Positions 22,758 through 35,189 of a stretch of DNA of 64,000 nt are shown here, in pieces (within the stretch, counting starts at the first letter, position 1; each line of letters starts with the position of its first letter). The notes below the pieces were generated by a model. That model had not been told where the DNA came from. It worked only from the letters and a program-made list of their open reading frames with translations, and did not search any database. The stretch comes from Utricularia gibba. Lineage: Eukaryota > Streptophyta > Magnoliopsida > Lamiales > Lentibulariaceae. The position numbers and the translations under genes are program-made. Location: positions 4,239,001 to 4,303,000 of the forward strand of contig NEEC01000002.1 of NCBI GenBank assembly GCA_002189035.1, given 5' to 3'.

Positions 22758-23567
22758 ATGGCATGAGGAGGTGGAATAGATCCCTTGGCATCGTGGGAGA
22801 CGTGGTCAACCCCTTCACGGAGTCCACCACACTCTGAGTGGCCTACGGTGGTAGGCACGTCACCAATGGCTGCGACCTCCGCCCCTCCGCCGTGGCCACT
22901 GCCCCCAGTGTTGAGATCGGAGGAGACGACTTTCGGATTTTTTACACTTTGGTAGTATATCATCTATTTCCCAAGTACCCATTGTCGCAAGTGCATGTCT
23001 GAATCCTTGGAAGAAGTAATAACTAGATCAAGATTTGCGACAGATCATGGTGGATCCGGATGCTCCAAGCCCTTGCAACCCACACTTCAAGGAGTATTTG
23101 CACTGGTACTTAGCAAATACTCCTCCTATTCTCGAACAAAATAAATAAATAAAAAGAGCATCAGTCTCCACTGGACTGACCTGGGCAATTTATTTATTTT
23201 ATTTGTCGTTCAAACCCTAGGATGGTGACCGACATCCCGGGAAGCACAGGGGCCATGTTCGGTGAGAGATAGCTGCTTTATTAGAATGTTTTGGAATTAT
23301 TTTTTCGTATGAGAAGATGATATGGGATGAAGGTACTGAATTGGTGCGGTACGAGTCCCCCGGCCGACCCAGGGCATACACCGCATGGTCTTCATGATCT
23401 TCCAACAGCTGGGACGGGGAACGGTCTACCCACCGGAGTGGCGGCATAACTTCAACACCCGTCACTTTGCGGAGCTCTACAACCTCGGGTCACCGGCAGC
23501 GGTGGTCTACTTTAACTGTCAGAGGGAGGCCGGCACTGGTGGCCGGAAAGTGAGGAATGGGCAATGA
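22758..23567 (+). pseudogene. FT-like (PEBP, florigen family) pseudogene
   Basis: Four exons in the standard FT layout: 22758-22951, 23044-23105 (62 nt), 23221-23261 (41 nt) and 23333-23567, with intact GT-AG sites. Blocks: [88 protein letters not shown] and VYFNCQRE. The Tyr of KEYLHW is the FT-type rather than TFL1-type residue, and LYN of segment C is kept. Segment B is altered ([10 protein letters not shown]; Gln to His at the FT Q140 position). Lesions: TGA at codon 3 and TGA in place of Arg before VAYGG (both CGA to TGA), about 10 bp lost in the V-G-R part after DPLA, and one C short in the C5 run at 23357-23361. Cannot encode a full protein. Confidence 0.88.
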
Positions 23568-24265
23568 AGCACATCTCTTTTATCGGCACCGGCGGCATCA
23601 TATTGCCACGGTCGGTCTGGTCTTGTGTTGCGTGCGTATCTTGGAAAATCTACACGCTGCAATCTCTATCTTTCTACCTCGTAGTGACCCTTGATGGCAA
23701 CTAATGACCCAATCTTCTCTTAATAAAGAACATAAGAATCCCAATCCATGTATAGGTCAATTTGAAACATGGCTATCTCTCTCCTCAAAAATTTGAGAGA
23801 TGTTCAATGTTCATCTTCAAAAAATCATTTGCAAAATGACCATCTTCAATATACCCATTTAAAAGAAATGAATTATTCATTTTTTTAAATCAACATTTTC
23901 AAAATTAATTATAATTTCATTATTTTTTGTGTTTAACATCAAAATATTATTTTAAATATTATAAGATATCTAATTTACATTGTTGAATTTTCTTATGTGT
24001 TACAATCATAAAAGTTGAATTTGCAATCTTTCGATTAATCACATAATCGAAAGAATAATATAACAATTATGTAATTAAATGATTTATATTATACATTGAT
24101 CTAAATTCTAGTAATTATGCGATTTAAGTTTTTCAAATATTATTAATTTGTATTTGGAATCATGCATACAAAAGCGTTTTCAAAAGAATATTTATCTTCA
24201 TGCTTATATTAAAACTGCATCACTCTTATAGATTGAGAATTATTCAGAAGAGTATACATGGACAT
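23568..24265. other. AT-rich intergenic sequence
   Basis: 3' side of the FT-like pseudogene, then AT-rich DNA. AATAAAG at 23722 could be a poly(A) signal. Nothing else seen. Confidence 0.4.
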
Positions 24266-24269
24266 CGCT

Positions 24270-24530
24270 TGATGCTCATAAGGAGCATCTAGAGAGGTTT
24301 GGGTGCCAATTAATCATAATAAACAGCATTTAGAAGAGTTCTGGACGTTGATTAATGATATTAAACAGCCCTAGAAGGATTTTGGATGGCGTTTAATGAT
24401 AGTAAACAACACCCACAAAGGTTTTGGATTAGTGATTATTAGTAGTGTCCAGCCGTTTAGTGATTATTAGTAGTGTCCAGACTTATTTGAACGTCATTTA
24501 GAAATAATAAACGATATTTAGCAACTTGTA
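24270..24530 (+). repeat. Degenerate tandem repeat, about 45-55 bp units
   Basis: Successive units share TTTAGAAGAGTT, TTTTGGA-G, TTAATGATATTAAACA and similar words. The freshest part is a double copy of TTAGTGATTATTAGTAGTG followed by TCCAG (24430-24480). Minisatellite-like; origin unknown. Confidence 0.6.
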
Positions 24531-26480
24531 ACCATTATATAATGATAATGTGAAGCAGTCAATCTAGTTTCTTATTAATTTTTTAAATAAACGATAAACT
24601 AAAATGTTTTTTAGATCTATATTGGATAATGGAGAAAAAGCGGATTGTTTCTAAAATCTCATTAAACGAGGTACAGTAATATAACGATTTCCAAATAGAA
24701 CTATTTCAAATTAAAGTCCATAGAAGTTGTGCAATAAGGTTAATTCTTAGTGTTTATACATATACATATGTAAATTTTAGCAAGATGAAACCTAGATACA
24801 AATTCATTTTTTTATATTGATTTTATACCAAGCTTTTGTTTTATTGTTTTATCTTTTTTGAATCATTTTAAGAAATTCAATTAATCAATTCCCTAGAAAG
24901 ATGATTTTATTTATTAATTCAATGATTTCTGTAAATTTATCAATATATCATCAATACTTATAAAGTTGATTTGCATTATATATTTTTTATTTTATATCAA
25001 TTTAAAATATGATGTGATATTAATATTACAATCGAACAAAATCAAATACAATTCAACATTGATCTTGGTTGTATTACTTTATTATATTAATCGAATACGG
25101 ATTTTGTTTGTATTCAAACAAAAATACTGATTTTATTATATTAATCGAATACTTCAAACAACAATAAATGATTTTAATCAAATTCAAAACAGAAACATAT
25201 ATAAATATATTTATATGAATATATAACAGACTAATAAATAGAAAAATCTGATATATATATATATATATATATATAGATAGATATATTGTGTAATTCATTA
25301 GTAGATAAATGTATTATGTAGTAAACTTTATTATCAATAATTGGTGAGAGTGTACAATTTACTCAAATTAGATAATCTGAATATATGCAATACATATTCG
25401 AATAAATTAATCAAATAGATCTATGCAAGAATTGAATTATAAAGTGACAGATTATTTTCTATATACTAATTAATAACAAATTGGATTCTCACATTTTATG
25501 TAATAGCATAGTGAAAATCGAATTACACTCATGAGTGCATTGCACTCATGGGTAGAATCTATGGATTTTTCATTTGGGATGAACATCAATTTCTTATTAA
25601 TTAGCATATAGAGATTAATCTCCCATATTGTAATTTGATTCTCGAAATTTATATAAAATGTGACAGTTTAAATTATGCAAGTAAAGTTTTTACAATTCTA
25701 GGTCCACTGTACTTTACAAATAATATCCGATTGAAGCTTTCTCTTTAGGTACTTCAGTCGAATCTACGATTCTCTCGCATTTCCTTAGGGTTCTGTGATA
25801 TATATAGCACATTGATAAAGCAACGATTATGAAAAATAGAATCAAACTTCATCTTAAATATCGAAAAATGTGGTAATAAAGTTACACATGCAGTAGTTGC
25901 ACAAGAAAAATTAATTTTTAGCCGTAAGCACCTACACATGCACTCTAACATATGAAAATTGATGAAAAATGAAAGAAAAACATAACCCATAAATCCTGAA
26001 CTTGATTCTAGACTTCTAAACTGATGCGAAAAATGAAAAATATGAGATTTTGACACATATTGGTACTATGACCCTTATATAGGTGTAGAGATTTATTAGG
26101 CTTTCTTAAATTTTATCAAATTTTCTATCTGAATATTTTAAAATAAGATGAAAATCTTTTAAAATAGGATTCAAATTTATATAAAAGATATATAATTTAT
26201 TTAAAAAAATAAAGAAAGTCAAATAAAATAGATATGAAAACATAAATATAAGTGAAATAATTATACTAAGATTATTTACATATCCTTGGTATTAGAATAA
26301 GGGTTTTTTAGTATTTTCAATCTCACTATAAATGATTTTATAATTTTTATAAATTTAAACATATAAAATATTACTTTGTATTGATAATCAAGTGAAAAAA
26401 ATTCATATAATAAAGTGAATTTGTGATTAACTTTTAATTATTTATATGAATGCAAACATAAATACTTATGTTTGTTTGAT
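24531..26480. other. AT-rich intergenic sequence
   Basis: No coding region, RNA gene or structured repeat recognised apart from the (TA)n tract. The open frame at 25754-26056 (minus) has no recognisable content. Confidence 0.45.
25249..25276. repeat. (TA)n microsatellite
   Basis: About 13 TA units followed by GATAGATAGATA. Surrounded by AT-rich DNA with no gene. Confidence 0.8.
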
Positions 26481-26499
26481 ATGATAAATAATTTTGTGT

Positions 26500-27700
26500 C
26501 TGATAACACCGTTTTTATGGTATTTTTTTTATATGTTTTTAAGTGTGTTTTGTAGGGTTAAATGTTGTTTAGGGTGCTAAAATGTCTTCTTTGCGTATTT
26601 GGATTGTTAAAATAGGCACAATTGGCAATAATTGAGCCGAAAACTCTAATATTTCGTCTAGTCTGTGATTTAAGTCTTATCAGGGTGAGAGCTAATACTG
26701 TAGCAGCGTACTTTCTGCGTTGACAAGTCTGAAGGGACAGAAAAGCTATGCAAATGCCACTTTCCGCCGAAAGTATCCGTCCTTCTTAAGAGATAAGATA
26801 TGAGCAGAGATCTCTCTTCTAGAAGCCTGACAAAAAGACCAAGGTGCCCTTACTTTTGAGCACCAAAAGGGAAAAAGGATGGGAGAGAGAAAGGAGAGTA
26901 CACTGTGCACGCATAGTGCACAAATAGCGAACAGGAGCGAGCGGGAGCGAGGAGAACTTCATTTTCTCCGACGAACGTCTCCGGCGACCTCCAGATCTAC
27001 GTGTTTACACCGTCTTTCCGCCCAGAAACTTGATTTCCAGCAGATCTACGATCGAGAGCAACCGCTAGACACTTCATTTTCTATTTTCTGCACTTCTATT
27101 TCGTTAACAACTAGCTACTGTTTCCTTCAACGTTTACATGTTTTCTCTTATGTTCTTGCACCTTGTCGTGAACGACAAATCCTCTGTAGACTTTATTTCT
27201 GCGTTTAATCATGTTTCTTGACGAAGCCTTTCATGTTTGACTTTAAGTTTAACGCGCTTTTACTGTTCCTGCGAACCATGCTCTGTTTCTGCAAACTATT
27301 ACTCTATTTTTAAGCGTTCCAAGCTGGGTTTCAGCCTAAGGGCTCTCTTGAGTGACACAAGAGCATGTAAAACCCAACCAAATTACTTTTATTTTATTTT
27401 TCTGCATCTTCACGTTAATTTCAGTCCCTTTTTACCCCTACAACTCGTTTATTTCAATCATTGTTATTTTAGATCTTACCCGTGTTAGAACTAAACCCCA
27501 GAAAACCCCCTATTTATAGTAAATGTGTTAAACTTCATGAAATTACAACAATTCCCTGTGAATTCGACCCTTGCTTGCCACACTACATTAATTCCCGTGA
27601 TTTTTGTAGTAGAATAGCTAGGTTTATAAATTTCTTTTGATGTGTTGAATGTGCTAGATCGCGACATTTAGCAACTCATTCCAACGTTCATCAGTGTCAC
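26500..27700 (+). repeat. Ty3-type LTR or leader fragment, copy 1
   Basis: Starts near TGATAACACCGTTTTTATGG and has the layout of a plant Ty3 LTR (purine-rich stretch at 26870-26960, then U5-like TTCCCTGTGAATTCGACCC and TAGGTTTATAAATTT). The last 300 bp (27400-27700) are closely matched in inverse orientation by 63712-64000. No adjoining gag or pol is seen, so it is a fragment. Confidence 0.5.
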
Positions 27701-29300
27701 TTTTTTTTTGTTCTTTTTAAAACTCTCTTAGGTCGATTTCATATGAATTTCATTCAACTCTCTCTGTGTTTTTAAATGAGCTTTATATTTTTCATATCGT
27801 TTTGATCTTTTTCGAAGGAAAGTTTGTTTTGTAATTTTTCAGGATGATTTTGACCTGAGATTCGAGCTGTTTATATGGACAAAGATTTAGTTTATTCGGA
27901 TAAAAACCTGGTCAAAGATTTTCGGATAAGATAAGATTCACATTTTATCTTGGGAGATTTGAATCTTATACTAGAAGATTCAGATAGAATATTTGATACG
28001 AGCCCACCAAGGAAACTCAGCAAATCTCCATCATTATATAAAGTCCAAGGATTGAGATCGGAGTTAGAGAGAGTTAGTTTTAGGAGTCTAGATTCGAGTA
28101 CTGCACTGTTGGATTGATTTCATATTATTTTTCATCAATTTTTGTGTTCGAGTCAAGCATGCACATATGAGTGCTTGCAGCTAATGATATGTGGTGAAGT
28201 TTTATGCATGTGACTTATTATGTTCTTTTACATTTAATTTGAGTTTTGATTTTGTTTTTCGCAACTTTTTCTTTATCAACATGCTTTTTAGTACCATATA
28301 ATTTAAAGGAGTGTGGGAGAATTTGAGGTTGACCTCAAGCACCTAAGGAGAAAGAGTCAATCAGATATTGTTGGTAAGACAAATTATGTCTAATATGTCT
28401 ATGAGGTGTGAGGTGCAAGAGTAAGATTTGGGTATGAGGAAACATGAGTTATCATAGAAAGTGAAATAACTTTAATGACGTGGTTGATTTTATAATCTCA
28501 CTAAATGAGGAATGATGTTATAATGGTTAACGAGTAGTATTATTTTAGAATAACACTACTAGAGCTTGTGCAAACATGTTAGTTCTCAAAGTTTAAGATG
28601 CAAATAAGAGCGAGTTTAGAGCAATGTAAATCCTAAATCTGAAACCATTTTTTATATATTTTTTAAAACTAACCTTTTGTTTTGTTTTCGATTGTTTTTA
28701 GTTATTGTTTTTTTAAAAAATTCCAATAACAATTCTTTATAGATGCAATATTATTTTATTAATTTGATAATTTATGTACATTTGCAGAATTACTATCATA
28801 TTCAATATAGCAACTCCACATGAAATACTATATTTAGTCATTGTATTTGCATGTTATTTTGAATTGATTAGTATAAATTAATTTTCTCAAATTGATTAGT
28901 AATTCAAGAAAACGTAACATTTTAATACTAATTAAAAAGTATAATTTGTGATTAAAACTACAATATTAAAAGTTGTTCATTGTTATACCTTTTACCTCTA
29001 TAAATTCATTGCATTTTCACTAACAATATTATGGTTGAACAATAGAATTGCTTCATCCTTTGTTTCATTTCCCATCACTATCCTTTTTGTATTACTTCCT
29101 ATCCAATCGCAACAACTATCTAGCTAAGGGGTCGTTTGATAGCAAGATATTAGTATATACGAGAATATAAGTTTTAGTATATAAGTGATATACATATAAC
29201 TAGGCCCCCTTTCCATTTGCATATGCCATCCATATGTTCAAAAAATAAGTATGTCATTGATATAGCCATATCAGGTTGGCATATGTATACTAATCAATCA
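27701..29300. other. Intergenic, possibly retroelement leader
   Basis: No protein-coding content recognised. Because a Copia gag begins just after 29300 in the same orientation, part of this may be its LTR and leader, but I found no matching second LTR. Confidence 0.35.
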
Positions 29301-29309
29301 AACAACGGT

Positions 29310-31720
29310 ATATATATAACCATTCGTCTCAATGCTACGAATTGTCTCCTCTGGCAAGAACAAGTCCTTGCAACACTTGTTTAGAGCCAAAATCTTGTCG
29401 TCCAGGTTACCTGAATGCCACCCCCTCCACTAAAAGATTTGGATAGACTCAAATACTTTTGTAATAATTAGATATTTAGAAAGGTTAAGACAAGAATTTT
29501 ATTGAGTATATAATACTTGAAACTTTGAGATATTACATTTGATATGTAAGAGTTATTATTTAAGTTATCATGTGTGGTTCTTTTACACAAATCGATTGCA
29601 ATTTGTGTTTTTTTGGTTCTAGCTGAAACTTAAAATTAATTATCAAACCTGAATGCATAAATTTTAGTACAACAGACATTAGATTCCTTGTGTTCTACTC
29701 CAAAACACTATATATATTTTTTGTGGATTTTTTGATTAATGTGCTAACTCTTACAAATTTTATTTGATTTAAAATGTCCAATATTTTACAATGTTCTAGG
29801 ATTTTCATTCATCAAATTCCTTCGTGACAATCTTATGGTTATGGGCAATGCTCTTAATAATAGTGAAAAAATCTTTATGCTTGTCAATGCCCTTGGACAC
29901 TTATGAATCCTTCACAACTTTGATACTAAAACCACCTCATTCCAATCTTGTCAACCAAATTCAGAATTTTGAATTTCGGCATTGTTGGATATCCGACGGT
30001 GCAAAAATTTAGGATATGCCACATCTAGCCTACATCAATCACCAATAGTCTATCTACTCTACGAAAGAAACCATCAACCTCTCGTTTTTCTTCCATGAGT
30101 CTTGGTTTTCAAGTACAGCGCTTCGACTAGTAGAATGCATGCTTATCACCCCTCCTAAAAATAGCGTATGACACCACAATAGCACGAACTATATCATAAT
30201 AAAACATGTCATGTATGTGTCCAAAATTTGTTAATGGTTTCCTCAACAGTTAGCTCTACCATCTCACTAATAACAAGGCCTTGATATTTTGATATTGGAA
30301 AATTATCTTTTGGAAGCAAAGTGGACCACTGATGTATAAGCATTCATCCACATGGAATGTACACTAACAATTACACATAATTTGCATTAATATACACATC
30401 ACGATGGAATCATCATTGGCAATGGATCTAAGCTACTCATCCACGATATAGGATTAGTGCCAATTAAGCAACATAACACCTCTTTGAAATTTTCTAACGT
30501 TTTGTTTGTTCCTAAACTCCAAAAAAATTTATTATTTGTCAAACATATAAACATCTCAATTTTCTATGAATGTTAGTTCACTGATTGTGATTTTGTTGTG
30601 AATGAAACAGATCACATGATCACCACTTCTAAATGACCACTGTAAATGAGATATCTACATTATTTCCAATCTGCTCCATTTATTTATTTTCCTCTAATAG
30701 TTTTATGAGTAGTGATGCAGATCTTTAAAACCTAATTCATGTATCATAGACTTTGTCATCATCAAGTTTTAATTTCAAATAAAAACTTTGAAAAACTTTG
30801 CAAATAATTATCTTTGAAAAATAATTGTTTAATCCATTTTACTAATTGCCTACAACATCATTTCTATGATCACTACCAATATGAAGAACTTTCTAAATTG
30901 CCTTTTTTTTCCTTCCAAACATTTTCATTTACATGCTTTTGATCTAACTCCATTGTGATTTATGTCATAAAGCACCAATTTTTTCAACATAATATTATAG
31001 CTAATGTGCATACATTTTCAATTATTACGTAAAATTTATGTGGTTTTTTTTTTAAGTAGAAAAAGTAATCTTTTTTATTCTTACATAAATTTTGAAAATT
31101 ATGTCTTTCGACAATTACAAATGTTTCAATAACTTTCATTCTACTGAAGGTGATGAGGTTCCAAACGCTAAGCTAACAACCTACTTCCCCAAAATAAGTG
31201 TTACTCATCATGTTTCTTGTCTATATACCTCCAAACAAATAAGGATGGTCGAATGTCATCATTTTTCTTCTTGCAAACTAGATGTGATATTGTTCTTTAC
31301 CATATGAGTTCCCTTATCCTTTTGGGTCAAATCATTCACCACTACCATTTTTATACTAAATAGATTGCCCATGACCACTCTTGATCATGCAAAGCAATTC
31401 TCCTATCTATAAAACACTATATTTGATTAATCTACTTTGCACGTGTTTAGGTTAATATGCTTTGTATATACTTAGACACACAAATACCATAAGTGTGACC
31501 TTAAAATGGCAATTGTGTGTTTTTTTTGGATTATAATGATAATTGAAAATATTACAAGTATAACTACAAATGCAAACATTGGTTGCAAATGGGTGCATAG
31601 CGTCAAAAAATGACCTAGTGAATCTATTGAGAGGTATTGAACTCAGCTTGTGGCCAAAGTATTTATGCAATTTGAAGGTATTGAGATGACACACATTTTT
31701 CCTGAAATTCATAATGCAAA
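29310..31720 (+). mobile_element. Copia retrotransposon remnant (gag, protease, integrase, start of RT)
   Basis: Decayed pieces lie in Copia order across frames. Gag: LNATNCLLWQEQVLATLV near 29330 and NSEKIF-type plus YESFTT at 29825-29920. Pre-integrase: NGSKLLIHDIGLVPIKQ near 30425. Integrase core: LTTYFPKISVTHHVSCLYTS at 31168-31230 followed by the NGMVER-type block. RT start: GCKWVHSVKK and TQLVAKVFMQFEGIE near 31577-31690. Stops and frameshifts are everywhere. LTRs not found. Confidence 0.72.
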
Positions 31721-31739
31721 ATAGTTATATTTTATTATG

Positions 31740-32213
31740 GTTTAGGTTAGATAAATGTGGTTTTTCACGCTTTGGTGGTGTTTATGTTAATTCTATGTGA
31801 TTATGTTGAAAAGTGGACTAAATCCTTTGATTTAGTCCACAACTCTTGTTACTGATGTTTCAGTAAGTTCATCAGGGAGATGAGCCGAAAATCAGACTTG
31901 CATGCGTGTAAAACAAGTGAAAAAGGGCGCAAAATCTGGAGAAGGACAAAGGGCATTGTTTTGTTGCTACCGCAGTCTGCAAGTTCAGGCCAAGAGCAGT
32001 ACTGGCGGTCAGGAACAGTATTTGCGGTCATGAATAGTACTGGCAGTCAGAAACAATGCAATGGAGTGAAGCAAAAGAAAAGGAAATTAATTCGGAAAAA
32101 AGAAAGAGAGCGAAAAAGTTTGGGAAAAAAATAGTAGGGGGGGCGCAAGGATAAGAGTTAGGGAAGCGAGCAGATTGAGGCAACTCTCACTCGAGACTAA
32201 CATAAATTTCAGA
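31740..32213 (+). repeat. Ty3-type LTR/leader related to 61960-62450
   Basis: Contains GACTAAATCCTTTGATTTAG, matched at 62025 by GGGCTAAATCCTTTGATTCA, in both cases upstream of a Ty3-like gag. Includes a 19-bp triple repeat (31994-32050). Boundaries approximate. Confidence 0.45.
31994..32050 (+). repeat. 19-bp tandem repeat, three units
   Basis: Units GAGCAGTACTGGCGGTCAG, GAACAGTATTTGCGGTCAT and GAATAGTACTGGCAGTCAG. They lie within the untranslated leader of the retroelement. Confidence 0.7.
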
Positions 32214-32606
32214 ATGACTGAACCTGAGAAGACCTTGAACGAATTGGATGCTGCTGATTATACTTGCAAAGGTCTGTGCATCAGATTTCCAGAAAATAGA
32301 GCAAACAAGCTGAAACCGGCGATGATCAATTTTTTGCCCAAGTTTTATGGAAAAATTGGAGAGAATTCCCATGAGCATTTAGACAATGTAACAACGGTAT
32401 GCACATCATTCAAGGGAGCTGGAATGACTGAGGCCTTCCAATTTACTTTGGAAGGAGGAGCTAGAACATGGTTCAACTCACTAAGGCCTGAAAGCATAAC
32501 CGATTGGACTAGAATGAAGAAGGTATTTTTGAGTAAATATTTTCCTGCTTTCGATTGGAAGCATAACCGATTGGTTTGTCATACTAGGGTATTTAATCTA
32601 AGTTAG
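32214..32606 (+). pseudogene. Ty3-type retrotransposon gag fragment
   Basis: About 130 residues with the Retrotrans_gag pattern: PAMINFLPKFYGKIGENSHE, HLDNVTTVCTSFKGAGMTE, FQFTLEGGARTWFNSLRPES and ITDWTRMKKVFLSKYFPA. It ends at a stop in a region with no further gag-pol; capsid C-terminal part and protease are absent. The start at 32214 is the first ATG before conserved sequence. Confidence 0.7.
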
Positions 32607-32609
32607 ATT

Positions 32610-34200
32610 TAATAAACTTTAAACAAAATTTAGAGCAAACACACATGATGAAACATATCGGATTAAAATTTAGAAAAAAGAAAGATAACACCTTAAGGTT
32701 CCATGGATTGAATACTCTTCACTACTCATATAGAATTTTATGTAACTGTAACCCATTTTATCCTATAATAAGTTTAAGTTTATCTAAATCTTCTTTTTTT
32801 TCTAACTTTGATCTTATGGTTCTTGTTCATGATCTTATTGCTCTAATTCTCATTTATAATCTTCCTTTGATTCATGATCTTATTGCTCTCGTTCTCATTT
32901 ATCTTCACATTACTAGATTGTACCATGTGCATATGGGTTGTTTGCATCGATTGATTAAATATTGTGAAATTGTAGTGTTTTGATTTGCAGTTGAATATAA
33001 AAAAAATTTCTAACCCATTCCTATTGCTCATACAATCACCGTTCAACACAAATCAGAACAAGAGGAAGTCATGGGCTCAATAATGGGCATTCTCTAGTAA
33101 GCTCGTGGCAAAACTGTAATATAGATTGGTATATATCCAGGAATCAAATGAATTCATCATTTTTTGCATTTGGTATATTTAATTAGCACTGTATTGTATT
33201 ATAGATTGGTAAACTCTTTGTTTTACCTTCTAGACGATAGAGTTGGCAAGATACCCATTTTAGATGTGTTCATTTTGAGAAATACCTGACTTTTGTCAAA
33301 TATTGACAAAATGTTTGTAATTTTGTGTTCCAAAATTCTTATTAGTTTTTTAACAAAAAATCAATTAGTTTTTTACTTTTTTGGGTTTTATGATATGATT
33401 AAAAAGTTCAATGATTAACAATTTCAAGTTTACGCATACACATCTAAAACAATTTTATTTAAAAATAAATTGTTTCTTTATAATCATATTAAAATACCTT
33501 ATTGAAAAAATTCAAATTATTTTTTCTAGTATCATACAATTAGGATATGCATGCGTCTTGTAACATTTATAAAAAAATAAAAATATTATTTAAAGAATAA
33601 AATTTTTATATATTTTAAAATCTCTTTATGAAAATCAAAATGTTTGGAATATACCATTATTTATTCAGGTATAGATCGTTTTAGTTCCACCCAAATCCAC
33701 AACAAAAGGAATATCCCAATGTATTTTTATACTTAATAATGTAATTCGAATTTTGTGTTCAAATTCTTGCAATAATAAAATTAGAAATAGAAAATTTTAT
33801 TTGTTTTCATTTCCATCGAAGATTTTTTTAGTGTCCAAGAAAATTTTTACTCCAACACGTTATGGGATAGTAATTAAAAAATTGAAACCATTTCACGAGT
33901 TAAATAATTAATGGGTTTTATGCATATTTTAAATAAATATTATTAATTATTATTGCAATAGTAAGAATGCAAATATGTTTAATTTTTTTATTTTTAATAT
34001 AATTTTAAAATATTATTGCACTTGATAAAAACTATATATCTTATCGATTTTTTATTTAATGACTTGCTTTAGACAATTATTGATTATAATCTTTGTTTTT
34101 GCTTTCAATTATGTATTAGTTTTTTAAAAATATATAAAATAAATTTATAAATAAAAATAATATGAATTACATGTAATTCTCAAATTGTTTCCAAAAACCA
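32610..34200. other. AT-rich intergenic sequence
   Basis: Short direct repeats of CATGATCTTATTGCTCT (32827 and 32873) but no gene. From 33200 onward very AT-rich without recognisable content. Confidence 0.45.
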
Positions 34201-35189
34201 GATCTTTTGCAAATGTATTTTCCAGGACAAATATGGTTTGATGTCGGCACACGTGGCTGCCATGAGAATGATGGGCCTTCGGCCCAGTATCAGATTATTG
34301 AGCAAAGGCAGAGCGAATCATTTTTTGGGAAAGCAGAGGCACTCCTGTGTTTTTAAAAGAAGAGGGGCGGGGTATTGATGACGTGTAGCATGATTGATTG
34401 GGCCCGAAATTCCATGGACCCCAACTGATGTTTTAAATTTAAATTAATATTTGAGTAGTATTATTGGCAATAATACAATACTCCCACCACAACATTTAAA
34501 TGTTTATTATGCTGTCCCTGTATTATCCACAATTTTAAAAATAATTACAATTACCTCCTAATTAATCCGCAATTACATCTTACACATTTTTGCGAACAGA
34601 GAGTCAGAGCGGGCCCACACGACATTGGTGACGACTGCTCTCACTCTGCTGCACTGCAGACAGATAAACCAACCATTTTCTTGAAAGAAAAAAAATAATG
34701 TATTGGATGCGGTAGGTCGTCCGATCGCTAATTCAATGTTGGTTGAGGGAGGAGAGGGTGCTGCCTTTAACTTGGTAACAAAAGGATTGAATTTTGAATA
34801 ATTTTGTGGCGGTTGGAAATGGAATGGAGGGAGCTTTCATAGCCGGGATTATGCATCGCAGCGTTGACAAAGGGAATGAATGCAGTGGAGAGACCTTTTT
34901 TTTTTTTCCTAAGTGGGATGGAGAAGTAGCATCTCCTTTGTCTGTTATCTCTTCCGGGGTTTCGCCTATTTATTCTGAATTGTTCTGGGAATTGTGTGAG
35001 CTCCTGAGCTTGCCTTCCGGGAACTAACTCACCTACAGTTCGTCTCCTCTGTTGTCTAGTTTTACGACTGGGCTGACTTCTGCTTCAACCTTGTCGTTGC
35101 TGCCATTGCTTCACGACAAGTGTATGGAATTCGGGGTCTCTTATTCTAAAAAGCATTTTCAATTGGTGATCTGTTTGCTTGAGATTCAG
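34200..35189 (+). promoter_or_regulatory. 5' region of the AGC-VIII kinase gene, probable 5' UTR intron
   Basis: Composition becomes richer in GC. The start codon at 35190 directly follows GAGATTCAG, a good acceptor site, so an intron in the 5' UTR is likely, as in relatives of this family. The short frame 34794-35027 is then leader sequence. Promoter elements not pinned down. Confidence 0.4.

Noticed and set aside
22733-22963. Minus-strand open frame over the FT-like exon 1
   Set aside because: Antisense shadow of a recognised PEBP exon.
26879-27208. 109-residue open frame
   Set aside because: Lies in LTR-like untranslated sequence, no domain.
35052-35189. Upstream ATG for the kinase
   Set aside because: The next ATG directly follows an acceptor-like CAG and begins a sequence like related kinases; the upstream 46 codons look like leader or intron.
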